A program made the translations under genes and the position numbers. From Spirometra erinaceieuropaei (Eukaryota; Platyhelminthes; Cestoda; Diphyllobothriidea; Diphyllobothriidae), in NCBI GenBank assembly GCA_902702965.1, contig CACRXP010000178.1, forward strand, positions 311,226 through 375,225: a stretch of 64,000 nt of DNA, given 5' to 3'. A model generated the notes under the pieces. That model worked only from the letters and a program-made list of their open reading frames with translations, searched no databases and had not been told where the DNA came from. Below, one piece after another: positions 49,501-58,085 of this stretch (the first letter of the stretch is position 1; every line of letters begins with the position of its first letter).

Positions 49501-50300
49501 GTCGATGTGGGAGAGCCTTCATTGAATCGCATGTATAGTGAAGCCCCGGGGCCCGACTCGAGTCATAAGTATGTAACATTTGAGCATCTGTTTCGCGTAC
49601 TTTTATATCCTGACTGGCGAACTTCCTTCAATCTCCTGCTCTAATTTCTGTTAAAAGGATTCATTTTGTTTTAGTGTTAAAGTGTTGGTAAGCATGAAAC
49701 TGTATGTGTTACTTTTATCTTTTTCTCAACTTTATCGCAATAACGCAGGCTTCCGCACTCGACGGGAGGCATCAGATTTCATTCGATTCGAATTACATAG
49801 GTTTACAATAAATGTCGAACAGGCGATTGGCCATTAGGCTTCATGTAACCGGATGTCTTTAAACTAACTTCTTCTCACGGATACATTTTAATGGACTTTA
49901 GCCTAGGTTGTCATTTAGGATGTGAAACGCATTGCGAATGCTGATTCGTGAAAGCCCCCTAAAGTCTCCATCCCGTCTAGTCACTAAGTTTTCATAAGTT
50001 AAATGCTTACAACGTGACAGCATGTCCAACGATGCATTAAAACGCCAGTTGTGTAGTCGACGTAAAATCGTTGCATGGGCCAATTGATACATTGATGGTT
50101 TTTTAGGGACTCTGCAAGAGGAGGGCCTTCCACCAGCAGCAATCACAGTCACAGTCTTTGGAGTACTCTCTCTTTTGGCGTTGGCGATCGGCATCTCTAT
50201 CCTGCTTATTCGCCGACGCAGAAGGATGAGGGAGCTGAAGCTCAACATTGCTATGGTCGATAGCGACGATGTCGACTCAACAATCTCTGCGGATTTTTAA
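28527..50300 (+). CDS. Secreted/membrane FN3-repeat protein, cestode oncosphere-antigen-like (six-exon gene)
   Basis: Exons: 28527-28590, 30700-30987, 31343-31654, 32835-33146, 47042-47200, 50107-50300. All introns are phase 1 with GT-AG ends, and the joined frame is 1329 bases (442 residues plus stop). Order: signal peptide (21 residues), three FN3 domains of about 96-104 residues, an acidic Ser/Thr-rich stalk (53), one transmembrane helix, a basic stop-transfer run and a 35-residue tail. This is a type I surface protein. The exon plan matches the host-protective oncosphere antigens of tapeworms (45W/EG95/TSOL18), which have one or two FN3 modules; three plus a stalk is more than usual. It could instead be another cestode FN3 adhesion protein. 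Intron 4 (13.9 kb) is filled with Penelope, LINE and Helitron remnants. Whether the last two exons are joined to the first four is inferred from phase and order. Confidence 0.75.
28591..30699 (+). other. Intron 1
   Basis: 2.1 kb between signal and first FN3 exon. I see only short unrelated reading frames, no transposon ends and no extra exon with matching phase. Confidence 0.6.
30700..30987 (+). CDS. Exon 2: FN3 domain 1
   Basis: Acceptor ccctacag|ATGCAG, donor AGCTG|gtaatc, 288 bases, phase 1-1. It encodes DADTPASARVTRV, then LSFEWTEPPSEGLQ (the conserved strand-B Trp), QNLEPYTYYSTSVTYVY (the L-x-P-x-T-x-Y signature of strands E and F) and a C-terminal GHVRTWPA. The closing R-T-W-P-A/G also ends domain 2, so the two came from one ancestor. 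Confidence 0.85.
31184..31204 (+). repeat. (AC)n microsatellite in intron 2
   Basis: About ten AC units in the 355-base intron between FN3 exons 1 and 2. Confidence 0.85.
31343..31654 (+). CDS. Exon 3: FN3 domain 2
   Basis: Acceptor cctccgcag|CTCCCT, donor GGGCA|gtgagt, 312 bases, phase 1-1. Motifs are PPTITSVVSTGPRSIKVSW then SPPQKTNGILEEY, and SYLIPNHPYECAVIAST. This is a typical FN3 pattern: P-P, V-x-W-x-P-P, L/I-x-P-x-x-x-Y. It ends SVVRTWPG. It has two cysteines (ACYQ and YECAV) not present in domain 1. Confidence 0.85.
31655..32834 (+). other. Intron 3
   Basis: 1.2 kb with no recognisable exon, transposon end or RNA gene. Confidence 0.6.
32835..33146 (+). CDS. Exon 4: FN3 domain 3
   Basis: Acceptor tattccag|CTACTG, donor GATG|gtatgt, 312 bases, phase 1-1. 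Motifs are ARGPRSVYIEWWKPNTIDG (strand-B Trp), LGHYSVTMAP, and LVTQLQPNTKYKFTIRAF (L-x-P-x-T-x-Y). It ends TGYVTTSADG. It is the most divergent of the three modules and lacks the RTWP ending. Confidence 0.85.
33147..35399 (+). other. Start of intron 4, no element recognised
   Basis: A possible extra exon at 33231-33327 has splice-like ends but leaves in phase 2 and matches no following exon. Other frames (34531-34746, 34756-34941) lack matching splice phases. Confidence 0.45.
35400..35495 (-). ncRNA. Remnant of the hammerhead-bearing repeat
   Basis: The minus strand has CCTCTGATGATGGAC, followed by a decayed helix, GACCGTC and the flank TTATTGATCGCGTC, which is a worn version of the family flank CCAGTGATCGC. 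The catalytic GAAA is gone. It is counted as a dead member. Confidence 0.4.
35496..36852. other. Intron 4, low-information repeat-rich DNA
   Basis: About 35915-36075 and 36630-36795 are a diverged direct repeat ('tttatagtgagaa', 'cca.tg.ccgag', 'acgacctg.cccc.aa'). The minus strand is open over 36190-36864, but no domain is recognisable and it reads through a microsatellite, so I do not call a gene. An (AC)n run lies at 36210-36227. Confidence 0.4.
36903..36947 (-). ncRNA. Hammerhead ribozyme motif, 3' pseudo-LTR of PLE-2
   Basis: On the minus strand: GTCT, core CTGAAGA, T, helix II GGGTAG / CTACCC around a 9-base loop, GAAAC, GTC, AGAC. GTCT and AGAC pair as helix I; cleavage is expected after GTC. 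The core fits C-U-G-A-N-G-A. Only the single T before helix II is non-canonical, and it is shared by all copies in the window. Confidence 0.78.
39473..39517 (-). ncRNA. Hammerhead ribozyme motif, 5' pseudo-LTR of PLE-2
   Basis: The same 45-base architecture as 36903-36947. Helix II is one pair shorter at its base (TGGTAG opposite CTACCC). Core CTGAAGA, GAAAC, GTC and the helix I pairs are all intact. Confidence 0.75.
39606..39728 (+). repeat. Inverted partial pseudo-LTR next to PLE-2
   Basis: These bases are the reverse complement of about 39423-39545, so the 5' end of PLE-2 forms a near-continuous hairpin. An inverted pseudo-LTR fragment at one end is a known by-product of Penelope-like insertion. 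Confidence 0.8.
39638..39682 (+). ncRNA. Hammerhead ribozyme motif in the inverted pseudo-LTR
   Basis: Plus strand: GTCT, CTGAAGA, T, GGGTAG, loop AAGAAATGT, CTACCC, GAAAC, GTC, AGAC. Every conserved core position and both helices are intact. It is the best-preserved hammerhead here and the only PLE-2 motif oriented with transcription of the FN3 gene, so it lies sense in intron 4. Confidence 0.8.
39839..39865 (+). repeat. (CA)n microsatellite
   Basis: About 13 uninterrupted CA units, just outside PLE-2. Confidence 0.9.
39900..40850 (-). pseudogene. 3' end of a non-LTR retrotransposon with C2H2 zinc fingers
   Basis: The minus strand reads RRYKGTLKTSLRRLQIDPVSW and RDLTQDR, then in other frames CPRCQRTFR, a worn finger, HRTETHEPVPAASAYARRIRL and HMGLLGHMRI. 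This is the C-terminal tail of a LINE family common in flatworm genomes, in which the RT is followed by C2H2 fingers (C-P-x-C...G-L-x-G-H-x-R). Frameshifts and missing zinc ligands make it dead. The RT proper is absent (5' truncation near 40850). Confidence 0.7.
40851..41429. other. Intron 4, nothing recognised
   Basis: No coding motif, terminal repeat or RNA gene was seen between the LINE end and the Penelope fragment. Confidence 0.4.
41430..41679 (-). pseudogene. Penelope-like RT fragment interrupted by the Helitron
   Basis: The minus strand reads KKLPFLDVLVRRGLS at about 41510-41560, the block that follows YxDD in Penelope-like RTs, preceded by FRNRINS and a worn CYTDGML in place of the YVDD box. 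It stops exactly at the Helitron left end (41680). I could not find its continuation beyond 44685. Confidence 0.5.
41680..44685 (+). mobile_element. Helitron, internally deleted, both ends readable
   Basis: The left end TCTATATATATAAAAATG has the TC start and AT-rich lead of many Helitrons. The right end is CTAA (44682-44685), preceded 9 bases earlier by the hairpin GCCAC/GTGGC (44655-44672). Insertion lies between A (41679) and T (44686), the expected AT target. Helitrons move by rolling-circle replication using a Rep/helicase protein. Its length of 3.0 kb is well below an autonomous element, so large internal parts are missing. Confidence 0.85.
42480..43600 (+). pseudogene. Helitron Rep (HUH endonuclease) remnant
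   Basis: Frames read NHYSFRLMIQRN, then QCIVDMYAKTETKRL, LSFIYTDSPRHMLGYARCAI and YVCQYGRPDLLINFTCNPAW, and NGKRGLPHAHVLIWLYNK (about 43150-43195). HAH (43172-43180) is the two-histidine metal site of the Rep nickase, and the neighbouring blocks are the conserved Helitron-like N-terminal domain. The tail NMIHEP is followed by a stop. Frames change several times. The two-tyrosine catalytic region was not found. Confidence 0.8.
43610..44690 (+). pseudogene. Helitron PIF1-like helicase remnant
   Basis: QSNIHKLRLEQNDIYDQIL then GEISFLDAPGGTGKTFLL is the Walker A region of a PIF1-type helicase; GGTGKT lies at 44199-44216. Downstream LEIAFELPPVTFPKHS and LFGMNAQWRKKALEAPDRTLQDLR follow the next helicase blocks (the DEC/A box is worn to 'GMNAQW', with an in-register change of frame before it). 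Most of the C-terminal helicase motifs are deleted. Confidence 0.75.
45459..46452. mobile_element. TIR element, copy-B partner of 639-1634
   Basis: Same ends and interior as the copy-A element with scattered substitutions. The right terminus reads GTGTA instead of CTGTA. The element was therefore present before the segmental duplication. Confidence 0.72.
47042..47200 (+). CDS. Exon 5: acidic Ser/Thr-rich stalk (copy B)
   Basis: Acceptor ttcgcaatccag|GT, donor AGATG|gtaagg, 159 bases, phase 1-1. It encodes GLSESTSGFSTSADI, then INSDDEGDVGDSS and TIPTESIKDG. It links FN3 domain 3 to the membrane exon. It differs from the copy-A exon in 10 codons, all replacements (K/T, P/S, A/G, F/L, A/K, I/M, D/V, Q/I, A/T, E/K) with no silent change. 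Confidence 0.65.
47822..47861 (-). ncRNA. Hammerhead-ribozyme-like motif (copy B)
   Basis: Partner of 2993-3032, on the minus strand: CCT, CTGATGA, T, imperfect helix II ending GAGAGTCC, GAAGC, GTC, AGG. The core is the same as in copy A; helix II carries two further changes. Confidence 0.55.
48894..49351 (+). repeat. 347-bp tandem duplication, copy B only
   Basis: The block of about 110 bases from 'gtt.tttcactttc' to 'gagcattgcgagtggcaact' occurs at 48894-49005 and again at 49242-49351. Copy A has it once (about 4068-4160). Unequal exchange has either added a unit in B or removed one in A. It lies just upstream of the alternative membrane exon. Confidence 0.75.
49391..49568 (+). pseudogene. 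Alternative membrane exon, stranded in copy B
   Basis: The counterpart of 4203-4380, with splice sites and frame intact (EIVQEEAVWQT, then AIAILGLAVASVLTY). Its partner exon has shrunk from 77 to 13 bases (49675-49687), so using the cassette would shift the frame before the terminal exon. It can be used only if translation ends in the retained intron (SSHKYVTFEHLF...). Confidence 0.55.
50107..50300 (+). CDS. Exon 6: terminal transmembrane exon (copy B)
   Basis: Acceptor gttttttag|GG, phase 1 entry, stop TAA 50298-50300. It encodes GTLQEEGLPPAAITVT, helix VFGVLSLLALAIGISILLI, RRRRRMR and a tail ending ADF. It joins in frame to exon 5 (GATG|GG). Confidence 0.8.
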
Positions 50301-50783
50301 ATCTTTCTCTATTGCTTTTCATCTCATGTAGTCAGCGTAATGCTGTAGAAATGGGCATAAATACATAGTAGAATAGTCGTACATGTTTCCGGCTTTTAAT
50401 CAAGTTTGAAACGGCCAACTCTCTAATCAGATAGTTATAGGGGGAGTGCAAGGAGTGTGAGGGGAAGGCATTGGACTCGTGGGTCCTAAGAACATCTGTG
50501 GGCGCCAAATACGCACTAATGAGATGCGACGTTAGTTTCTATATTGACTGTTTAATGTCTCTAGTGTCTACAGGCCAATTCATCTTCACCATTTAAAAGT
50601 CTCTTTGTAAAGGCTGTTTGCATCTCTGTTTCGGCACTTTACTACAAGCGTTCGTCATGTTCACTGTCTGGTCGGATTGGGTGAAACCGATGAAGGATGA
50701 GTTTAGCCGAGGTATCCAATATACGGTTACGCCCACCACCACCACCAACACCACCACCAACACTACCATCATCATCATCATCG

Positions 50784-50819
<36 letters not shown>

Positions 50820-51318
50820 CTTTATACTCCATGCGTCATTGTCTGGCATCCCGAGAATAAGTAAGAGGCGTAGTTTTTAAGTGTTTTGAATTGAGATTTG
50901 CATTGTTTATTTATCTGAGCGATGCAAGCTGGAATTCAACAGCGTCACTTCATAACTAAGCTTCTTAGTAGTTTTCAGCTCCTTAATCTGTTTTTATAAA
51001 TTTTCCTAACACCGTTGTTTTGGAAGCCCTCATAATATGCCTAAATATGGGTGCCTCTTTTTTCTCACGATGCTTTTTTATTTTGAATGGCAGTTTCTGA
51101 TATCGTATTCTCGAGTCTTTTGTGAATTTAAGGCAGTTACTGGGCGGAGGGAATGAGGTGCGACAGAAATAAGTTCATGTACTGACTGATCCTTTGGCCA
51201 TTTATGCCTATACTCAACTTTCGAAGACGAGTCGTAGAAAAGTGCTTGCATTTCTATAGGAGCATCTGAGATTTTCCATCCCACCTCCATACAATATCTG
51301 CTTGTGGCGGTCTCACTC
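50301..51318. other. 3' flank of the FN3 gene
   Basis: Duplicated non-coding DNA containing the microsatellite at 50732-50822. No poly(A) signal of the AATAAA type is seen close to the stop. Confidence 0.45.
50732..50822 (+). repeat. CAC/CAA to ATC trinucleotide microsatellite
   Basis: About 90 bases of (CAC)n with CAA interruptions running into (ATC)n. The copy-A site (about 5850-5884) has about 34 bases, so it expanded in B or shrank in A. Confidence 0.9.
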
Positions 51319-53210
51319 ATAAAGTACGTGACCTATCTCATTAAATCTGATAACGGGAACTGATGCGAGAAGTTCTGGGCGTCTTGCACGTTGCGCATTT
51401 TGTTTGCTCATCCTTATCCTTCAATATAATGTCCTTTTCTTGTGCAGAAATTGTGTTTGCGTAATTATATCAATTTAAATATCGGCAAATTTTGGCGAAA
51501 ATGGACGCTGGCATATATTGTGCAATTTCCTAGGCTAATACATGTCCCAAACTCCGGTAACGCATCCGAGTGACTTTTTAATTTAAAAGACAGTGATTTG
51601 CCCGCGACTGTTTTAATAAACAGATTTAACTCAACGTAAAATTTTATTTTAAGTCCGATGTTAACCGTGGTAATCAACCTGCTAACACAAAGGTTATTTT
51701 AAGAAAATCGGAGGTTTGCTCAGTTCCTAAGAGTTAAATAAGCAGATCTGTGCGATTTGGTACCCTAAAGTGCAGTAATAACGCAGATAGTGATTCCGTC
51801 GTTTAAATGGACTGAAATTGTTTTGCCGTTTGGAAAATTCTAATTGATCTCACATAAATGACTACCAAAATACGAAACACTACTTGTTGTGCAATTTAAT
51901 TTCTGTGCATAACTTATTCAGAAATAGAACGAGCAAAACATTAATAGTTTTATCAAAATATCGGTATTTATATGGTCGCTTTGCCGTCCATTCATAATTC
52001 AAGAACGGAGTCTAAAAACGATCACAAATAGCGGAAATGGCCTCACTGAATAGAGAAAGGCATATTCTTACGTTTACGATAGAAACAAACAGTAATGTTT
52101 AGGAATGTGACAGAAACGGCTAGAAGTGTCAAATTTTTAGTTGACCTCACCGTGCAAAGCTGCAAAGTACACAGAGATCCGTAAACGGATTGCAGTAATA
52201 AAGCACTTCCTAACGCGGTAACTTATTAAGGAAAGATTTCTTATTGATCAAAGGCATATTTGTTGCTGAATTTCGTTGTGGACAGCCATTTTTCTTGAAA
52301 GTTAAGTTTGATGTTTAAGTGAGTCTTCAAATGCGACCCAAATGACCATTTTTGTGAAGAGGAGCGTCCAAACACTCACCAATTCGGTAAATACCTTCAA
52401 AAATAATATCATTTTAAAGTTGTCAACATACAGGTAATTCAAACTCTCTCTTTATGATCGATCGGATGAAAACACCGAAAATCATGAAGTATTCAGCAAA
52501 ATTTGGAGGCCGATCTAAAAGTCATCGTAATCCAAAACGAACGAAAAGTGTGGATTAATTTAACGAAAGAAAATTTCTCTCTATAAGCAAAAAATGGTAT
52601 GTTTGCGATCATGCCTTTCAGTTCGAGTTAAATTTATTAGGCACTGACTGGCCTCGTGGCATGTCATCTTATGAAATCTATTGTTCCTACGATGTCCTCA
52701 TCTGTGAAATCAAGCAAAATCCACTTTTTCTTGCTCAACCCCATCTCATTTAACTCAGAAGGTTGAAAGATAACACGAAACCCCGGAAAACTGTTTTGGA
52801 ATCTACACTCAGAATGTAGGCAGTTGACAAACCGTTGTATATGAAATCACACTAATTGTTAAACGATATGTAGATGTAAACTTCACTGAGACAATATTAT
52901 TAAACGTTTCTTTATTTCTACTTTCATAGTTACTACGTTTTTGATATGTGAATACATTCTATGCAGCTAAAGACGAAGTTTACTAAATTAGAGTCATTTC
53001 TGATGTTTTCGGGATATAACGCTTTTTTAAAGAAATCGGCATTTCTAACAAACGCAACACTGCCTTTAATATTTCTTTTATGTATTTAACTCTTTGAAAC
53101 TTCTACTTAATTAACGTAGACACTGGACTCATGAAATGGTGTCGGTTTGCGAGTGATTGGCAATCATTCGTAACTTTCGACACATTTCAAGAGTTAGGTC
53201 ACCAACTCTA
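51319..53210. mobile_element. TIR element E2, inserted only in copy B
   Basis: 1.9 kb absent from copy A at about 6395. The left end is TACGTGACC then TATCTCATTAAA. The right end in reverse is AGTTGGTGACC then TAACTCTTGAAA. It aligns along its length with 17119-19891 without that copy's two inserts. No transposase frame is seen. Confidence 0.72.
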
Positions 53211-54354
53211 TGATTAGCACTCACTCATTTGTCGCTCATGAAACAATACCGCACCTACGCCTGTCAATGTCGCTAATTGGGAGAAGTACATCTTGTGTGG
53301 ATGATCGCGTGTAATGAACGTTAACTGAAGATGTGGAACCATGTTCAGAAATGTGCCTAATCTCAGAATGGACTCTGGTAGGGAATGCTGAAGAGAGTAT
53401 GTGTCAAATTCCTCCCAGACATACTATAAACTATCGCACCGCAATATAAGTCATGGCCTTCAAGGTCTCCGACCGACTGGATAAGCTGCGTTTTAATCAA
53501 TTCGTAACCCAGACTGCCACGTCTGTCTAGTAAAGCGACCCTCGGAGCAAAATTCCTGACTGAGGAATGTTTTTTACTTGTTCGTGTGAGTGGGCGTCTA
53601 GGCACGAGAGCATGTGCAGGACGTAGATACAGAGCCATTCGATACCTGTGTTCTCAGTTGGCGCCTTCGTGAGCTTATTTTGCCTTGGCAAACTGTCAAT
53701 TTACAAATAAAGCAAGAAACTTATTGTGAGTACAAGGCCTTGAACGATTTTAAAATATTGAAGGATGAAACGGACAATCCCAGGCGTTGCTTTACAGGTC
53801 ATTTGGCTGGCAGGTAGGCAATGACGAGTGGGCAAATGTTGCACACATGGTGATAGTCTAACTCCGGACACGAGACTCCGATGCGACTCCAGTTAAAATC
53901 TAGAAGCCCGGCGGACACCGCCAGATGGATCACATCACAGCACTCTTCTAGGAGATGTGGTAAAAAGGTCAGGCCTATCAGAATTCCAAAGACGCGACTG
54001 TCGTTCATCCCTACAACTACATAGGGAACCGGCAACTGCGTGACAGTCGCAGAGGAATCTCGCTACTCACCATTCCTGGGGAGATCTTTCCGTCAATCAA
54101 GTCAACAGATACCTCGAGCAAAGACTACCGCTGGAAAGACAATGTGGCTTTTAACAGCACCGTAGGGTCACTGATATGGTCTTTGTTGATTGCCAGCTAC
54201 ACCGGAAGTGCTAGCAGATGCGAACCCAACCCTACACTATCTACTTGAACTTGACGGGGACCTTCGACAGGGTGAATCGTGGGGGACTGTGGGGAATCAA
54301 ACAGAAAGCCAGCTATCCTGAGCGATTCACCCATATGGTCCGTTAGCTCCGCGT
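53211..54354. other. Duplicated DNA before the LINE fragment
   Basis: Matches about 6396-7519. It contains a block (about 54135-54270) that is repeated at 54896-55028. No gene recognised. Confidence 0.4.
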
Positions 54355-54790
54355 CCGAATGGTGGCACGCGTTATGGACAACGGCACCATCTCCGAGGCC
54401 TTCGCATTGACCAGCGGAATGAGGCAGACCTGCGTACTTACTGTGGTATGTGTCCCGGGATACGCATTCCCCGTAGAGCCGGAAGGACGTCTTTTTGACC
54501 ACAGGCTCATGCAGGCTACGACCACAGTCAACCATCTGCTCTTCTCTGACGGCTGCGCGGTCAACACCACGACGGAAGGAGACATGCAACGGAACCTGGA
54601 TCTCTTCGCAGCCGGCTATGCCCAGCTCTGAACTGACCATTAGCATAGACAAAACGGTGGTCATGCACCAACCGTCACCCAACGCGGATTGTTGCCCACC
54701 TCATATCAATGTCAAAACTACGGACATCTTCCTTCTTAATATCCCCACTAAGGGGGGGGGGGGTTCACAGGCATCCGAGACTGAACCGGA
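54355..54790 (+). pseudogene. Non-LTR RT fragment (copy B)
   Basis: Partner of 7520-7970: MARVMDNGTISEAFALTSG, NHLLFSDGCAVNTTTEGD, DLFAAGY and LTISIDKTVVMHQPSPN, in shifting frames, with the same FSDG in place of the catalytic aspartate pair. A run of 12 G at 54752-54763 replaces a shorter run in copy A. Confidence 0.68.
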
Positions 54791-54895
54791 GTAGTCCCCC
54801 ACTTTTTGTAAAATCCTTGTGTGCTGCGGGGGTTGGGGGTGGGGAGGGGGGGGCGGTGATCATGTTTGGCAAGCTTAGACGGGCACTGCGTCTAG

Positions 54896-55028
54896 CAAAG
54901 ACAATGTGGCTTTTAAAAGCATCGTAGGACCACTGATATGATGTTTGCTGCTTGCCAGATGCAATGGAAGTGCAGGAGATGCGAATCCAGCTCTGCACTA
55001 TCTACGTGAACTTGCCGAGGACCTTCGA
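54896..55028 (+). repeat. Repeat of 54135-54270, copy B only
   Basis: The sequence 'aaagacaatgtggctttta' to 'cttgccgaggaccttcgaa' occurs on both sides of the RT fragment in copy B but only on the left side in copy A, where 97 unrelated bases (8072-8168) stand instead. Confidence 0.65.
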
Positions 55029-55550
55029 ACGCATATTCCTTACAATGAACAATATGGCGCGCTTTTAAAATATAACAATGCGCTAAAAACCTAGACCTTA
55101 AATGTTGCCATCTGGTGAGATAACTCCATCCTCCTCTAAGTACAGAGAGTCAGGTTGCAAAGACTACACATACCGTTGCCTCTATGACACTAACGCTCAG
55201 AGCCGCGCCTCTCTTTTTGGTATGAAAAGGGGGTTCATTTTGCGCGTAGAAAGCGTGTGTCCGACACGTAGGCAGGGTGTCTACCGTGGTCAGCCCGTGT
55301 CCCCGAATCTGCCTCCTGCTTTCTGCAATCTGTCTTGACACAGGGTTTTATACGGCTGAATGGAGAAAAAAACGGTTGATAAATCACAAGTTTACTATAA
55401 TTATAGACTAATTAATGTGCAAGTCATCGTTTGCGATGGCCGACACCTATTTATTTTATTGAGTCAGCATACGAACATAACTGCGACAAAGGCAGCCGAG
55501 TCTTCAAGATGTTGTTACTGCAACGTATGCGGGAGTTGTCTAAGTAATTG

Positions 55551-55598
55551 TCTACTGATGATGACTTTCATCAAGAGAAAGCAGGTCGAAACGTGACT
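55551..55598 (+). ncRNA. Hammerhead-like motif, second family (copy B)
   Basis: Core CTGATGA (55555-55561), then T, helix II GAC-TTTC / GAAA-GCAG-GTC with a bulge, GAAAC, GTG. The cleavage triplet GTG is not an NUH site, so activity is unlikely unless the register differs. It is not followed by the CCAGTGATCGC flank of the other family. Confidence 0.45.
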
Positions 55599-55599
55599 A

Positions 55600-57530
55600 A
55601 CTGGACATGTACTGAATCTAGCAGTCATCGTTAACAAGCCGTCGACACATCGACACACATTCATCAAAGGATTGTTTCGTAATCGGTAGCAGACAAGGTG
55701 CAAATCTCCGACATTTCAGGTAACAATCTGCGCTGAAGTTAACGAAGACGATGTTTTTAATTTTTCTGGCAGTCGCTTTTTTCAGTTAAAAGAGGTCGAC
55801 GCAACGTAATATACACTCAGTGACCGATCGCACAAGATGTTGACCAACGTTTTGAAGTGCATTCTGACTTAGGAAGAATTACTTAAGTGAGGTCGTAACG
55901 TTGCCTATCTGGCAACATAATCCAACAACATTTTAAACATGTCACGGTGTTGGCTTCCGAATGCATTTCTTGTCGACCGTCTGTAAAAAATGTGCACAAA
56001 ATGATCACTTATGTAGTATGTATTTTCTCCATCGATTCTCTGTGCTCCTCTGGATATATTTCACAAAAACCTCCAGAAAATATTAAGTTTCGTAATCACT
56101 TGGTAACGGACCATGTCTATTTCAATTGTTTTACTTGGTTAAGCCGCATCTTTCGTTTTTAAAGTTTTCCAATTGCCGAGTAATTTTGAGATCGACCTGT
56201 TGTCGCACAACTTTCAAGCAGTATGATTTCATATAAGAAAAAAATGGATTTCTCTATGCTGCCAAGAAAATATTATATATTTCACATAAAATGTTGCAAA
56301 GAATGAGCACTATGCTGCATGTCCAATAAAGAGCATTGTTAAACAACCAGAATCAGTGCTGTTCAAATAGACCTTGTACGGTCTTAAAAAATCTCATAAT
56401 AAGAAACTTTTAAATACGAAAATATATTTTTTCTACAAATACAAAATCTGACCGAAGTGTTATTTTCTACCGAAAGAATCAATATGATATATTTTTGCAT
56501 GTTTTATTCAAAACAATTTGAACTTACAACAGCTTCAGAAATCGACAGAAAAGACTCATACTACACAATGGCTCATTTTTTCGTCCAATGCGATTTTTGA
56601 AAGTGTCCTCAAAGAAGCACATTCAAAAGTTAACACTCTGGTGTGTCTGAAATATCACAGAATTAGGCCACAAAATAACCAATACTATAACGTCAATTAA
56701 GAAGTATTCCTTTCTCGAAAACGCATTTCAAAATGTCCGCTAACATTTAATGAGATCGGTCAGTCACTGATACCAACTAACTGATTCAGACGGGTGTTCA
56801 CGCATAGCATGCGTCCGTGGGTCCTACTATGAGTGGTTGAGGATAACATGCTGTTATTTAAGCGACGTGCATGCGAGTAAGGAAGAATAATTTGTTGAGA
56901 TAGCGAAGGACGATAACGTTATGCGAAGGACTGAAAAGTTCTAGACGCTTCTGGAGTTAGTGTATGTTTGTTTGTTTGTTTTCTACCTTGTGTCTCCTGC
57001 AAGTTGGAATTTCGTCTGATGTTAAGATACCCTTGGGGACCCCTTCTCAGCGAGATCAGATGACTGTGTAGACTGGAGTCCAATCCATACCGAATAATGC
57101 AAGACATCATTCGACCATCAGCTTCTGCATACTACTGATCATTCGCTTCTCAGTCAGAAGGCAAAGCTTCCGACCCAATGAACAGTCTCGACCTTATGTT
57201 CACTAAGCTACCTGGCAACATCGATACCATGAATGGCTTACGCAATTAGGTCAGAACGACCATGTAATGTTCACCCTATTCTTGTTGCTTGACCAGGTGA
57301 CTGGTTTCCAGACAAATATTCTAAGGTTAGTGAGGCGTGATCTCTGTCTTATTGATGGCGAAGCCGTATTCCTTGGCAATATCCACTAGGTGTGGGGTCA
57401 AGTAAAAATGATGCCTCACAATCTCCCTTCCAGCCGCTGTAAAATCACGTGAAAATGACTAACAATCAGGACTTGTTGGCTGAGTCTCTCCTAAAAGAAA
57501 TATGCTCACTACTGAGCAAGCAGGCGGAAT
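55600..57530. other. Duplicated non-coding DNA
   Basis: Counterpart of 8758-10737. No gene recognised. Confidence 0.4.
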
Positions 57531-57755
57531 GAACCAGCTATTCCACTTTTATGGATTACCGAAGGTACACAAGTCTTAGAGGCCAAAGAATAAGGAAGCA
57601 CATGCCCCTGATTTCTTCTAGTCCGTTTTCGCAAACAAATTAAACACTCTTCTACACATTTATGATACCGAAGAAGTGCTTGCCGTCAAAACTATCCTCT
57701 TCACCGAAGGGAACGTTCAGGGATTGTAGCTAGACTTGAAGGAACCGACATACAT
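57531..57755 (+). pseudogene. Penelope-like RT fragment, plus strand (copy B)
   Basis: Reads FHFYGLPKVHKS, then NKLNTLLHIYDT and VKTILFTEGNVQ, in shifting frames. It is clearer than its copy-A partner (10738-10962), from which it is also distinguished by the lack of the inserted TIR element. Confidence 0.55.
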
Positions 57756-57939
57756 AACATCGAAGAAATCTCGGCCAAACTGTTATAGGATATTGCTTCC
57801 ATAATTGCCAAGCCGTTTGCCCTGATCTTTTAGACGTCACTTGCCATCGGTGCAACCGGTGAGCAACCACTGCTCCGCAAGTTAACACTAAAAGTCGAGC
57901 ATCTGCTAATAACAACAGGCTTGCGAGTCTAGTTGTGCA

Positions 57940-58085
57940 TGGTCATTTGAGACATGAGGTCTCGCCTCTTATCTGCCAGCTGATGTTTGTGGATGTGAGT
58001 AGAGGTACATTTTCCCGTTTGACCACAATAAACGGCAGTACAGGCATCGCATGTCAACTTATACAGGACGTCCTTCTTATCAAAA
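57940..58085 (-). pseudogene. Penelope-like GIY-YIG remnant (copy B)
   Basis: Partner of 11690-11835: a minus-strand VYCGQTG motif followed by HKHQLA. Confidence 0.58.
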
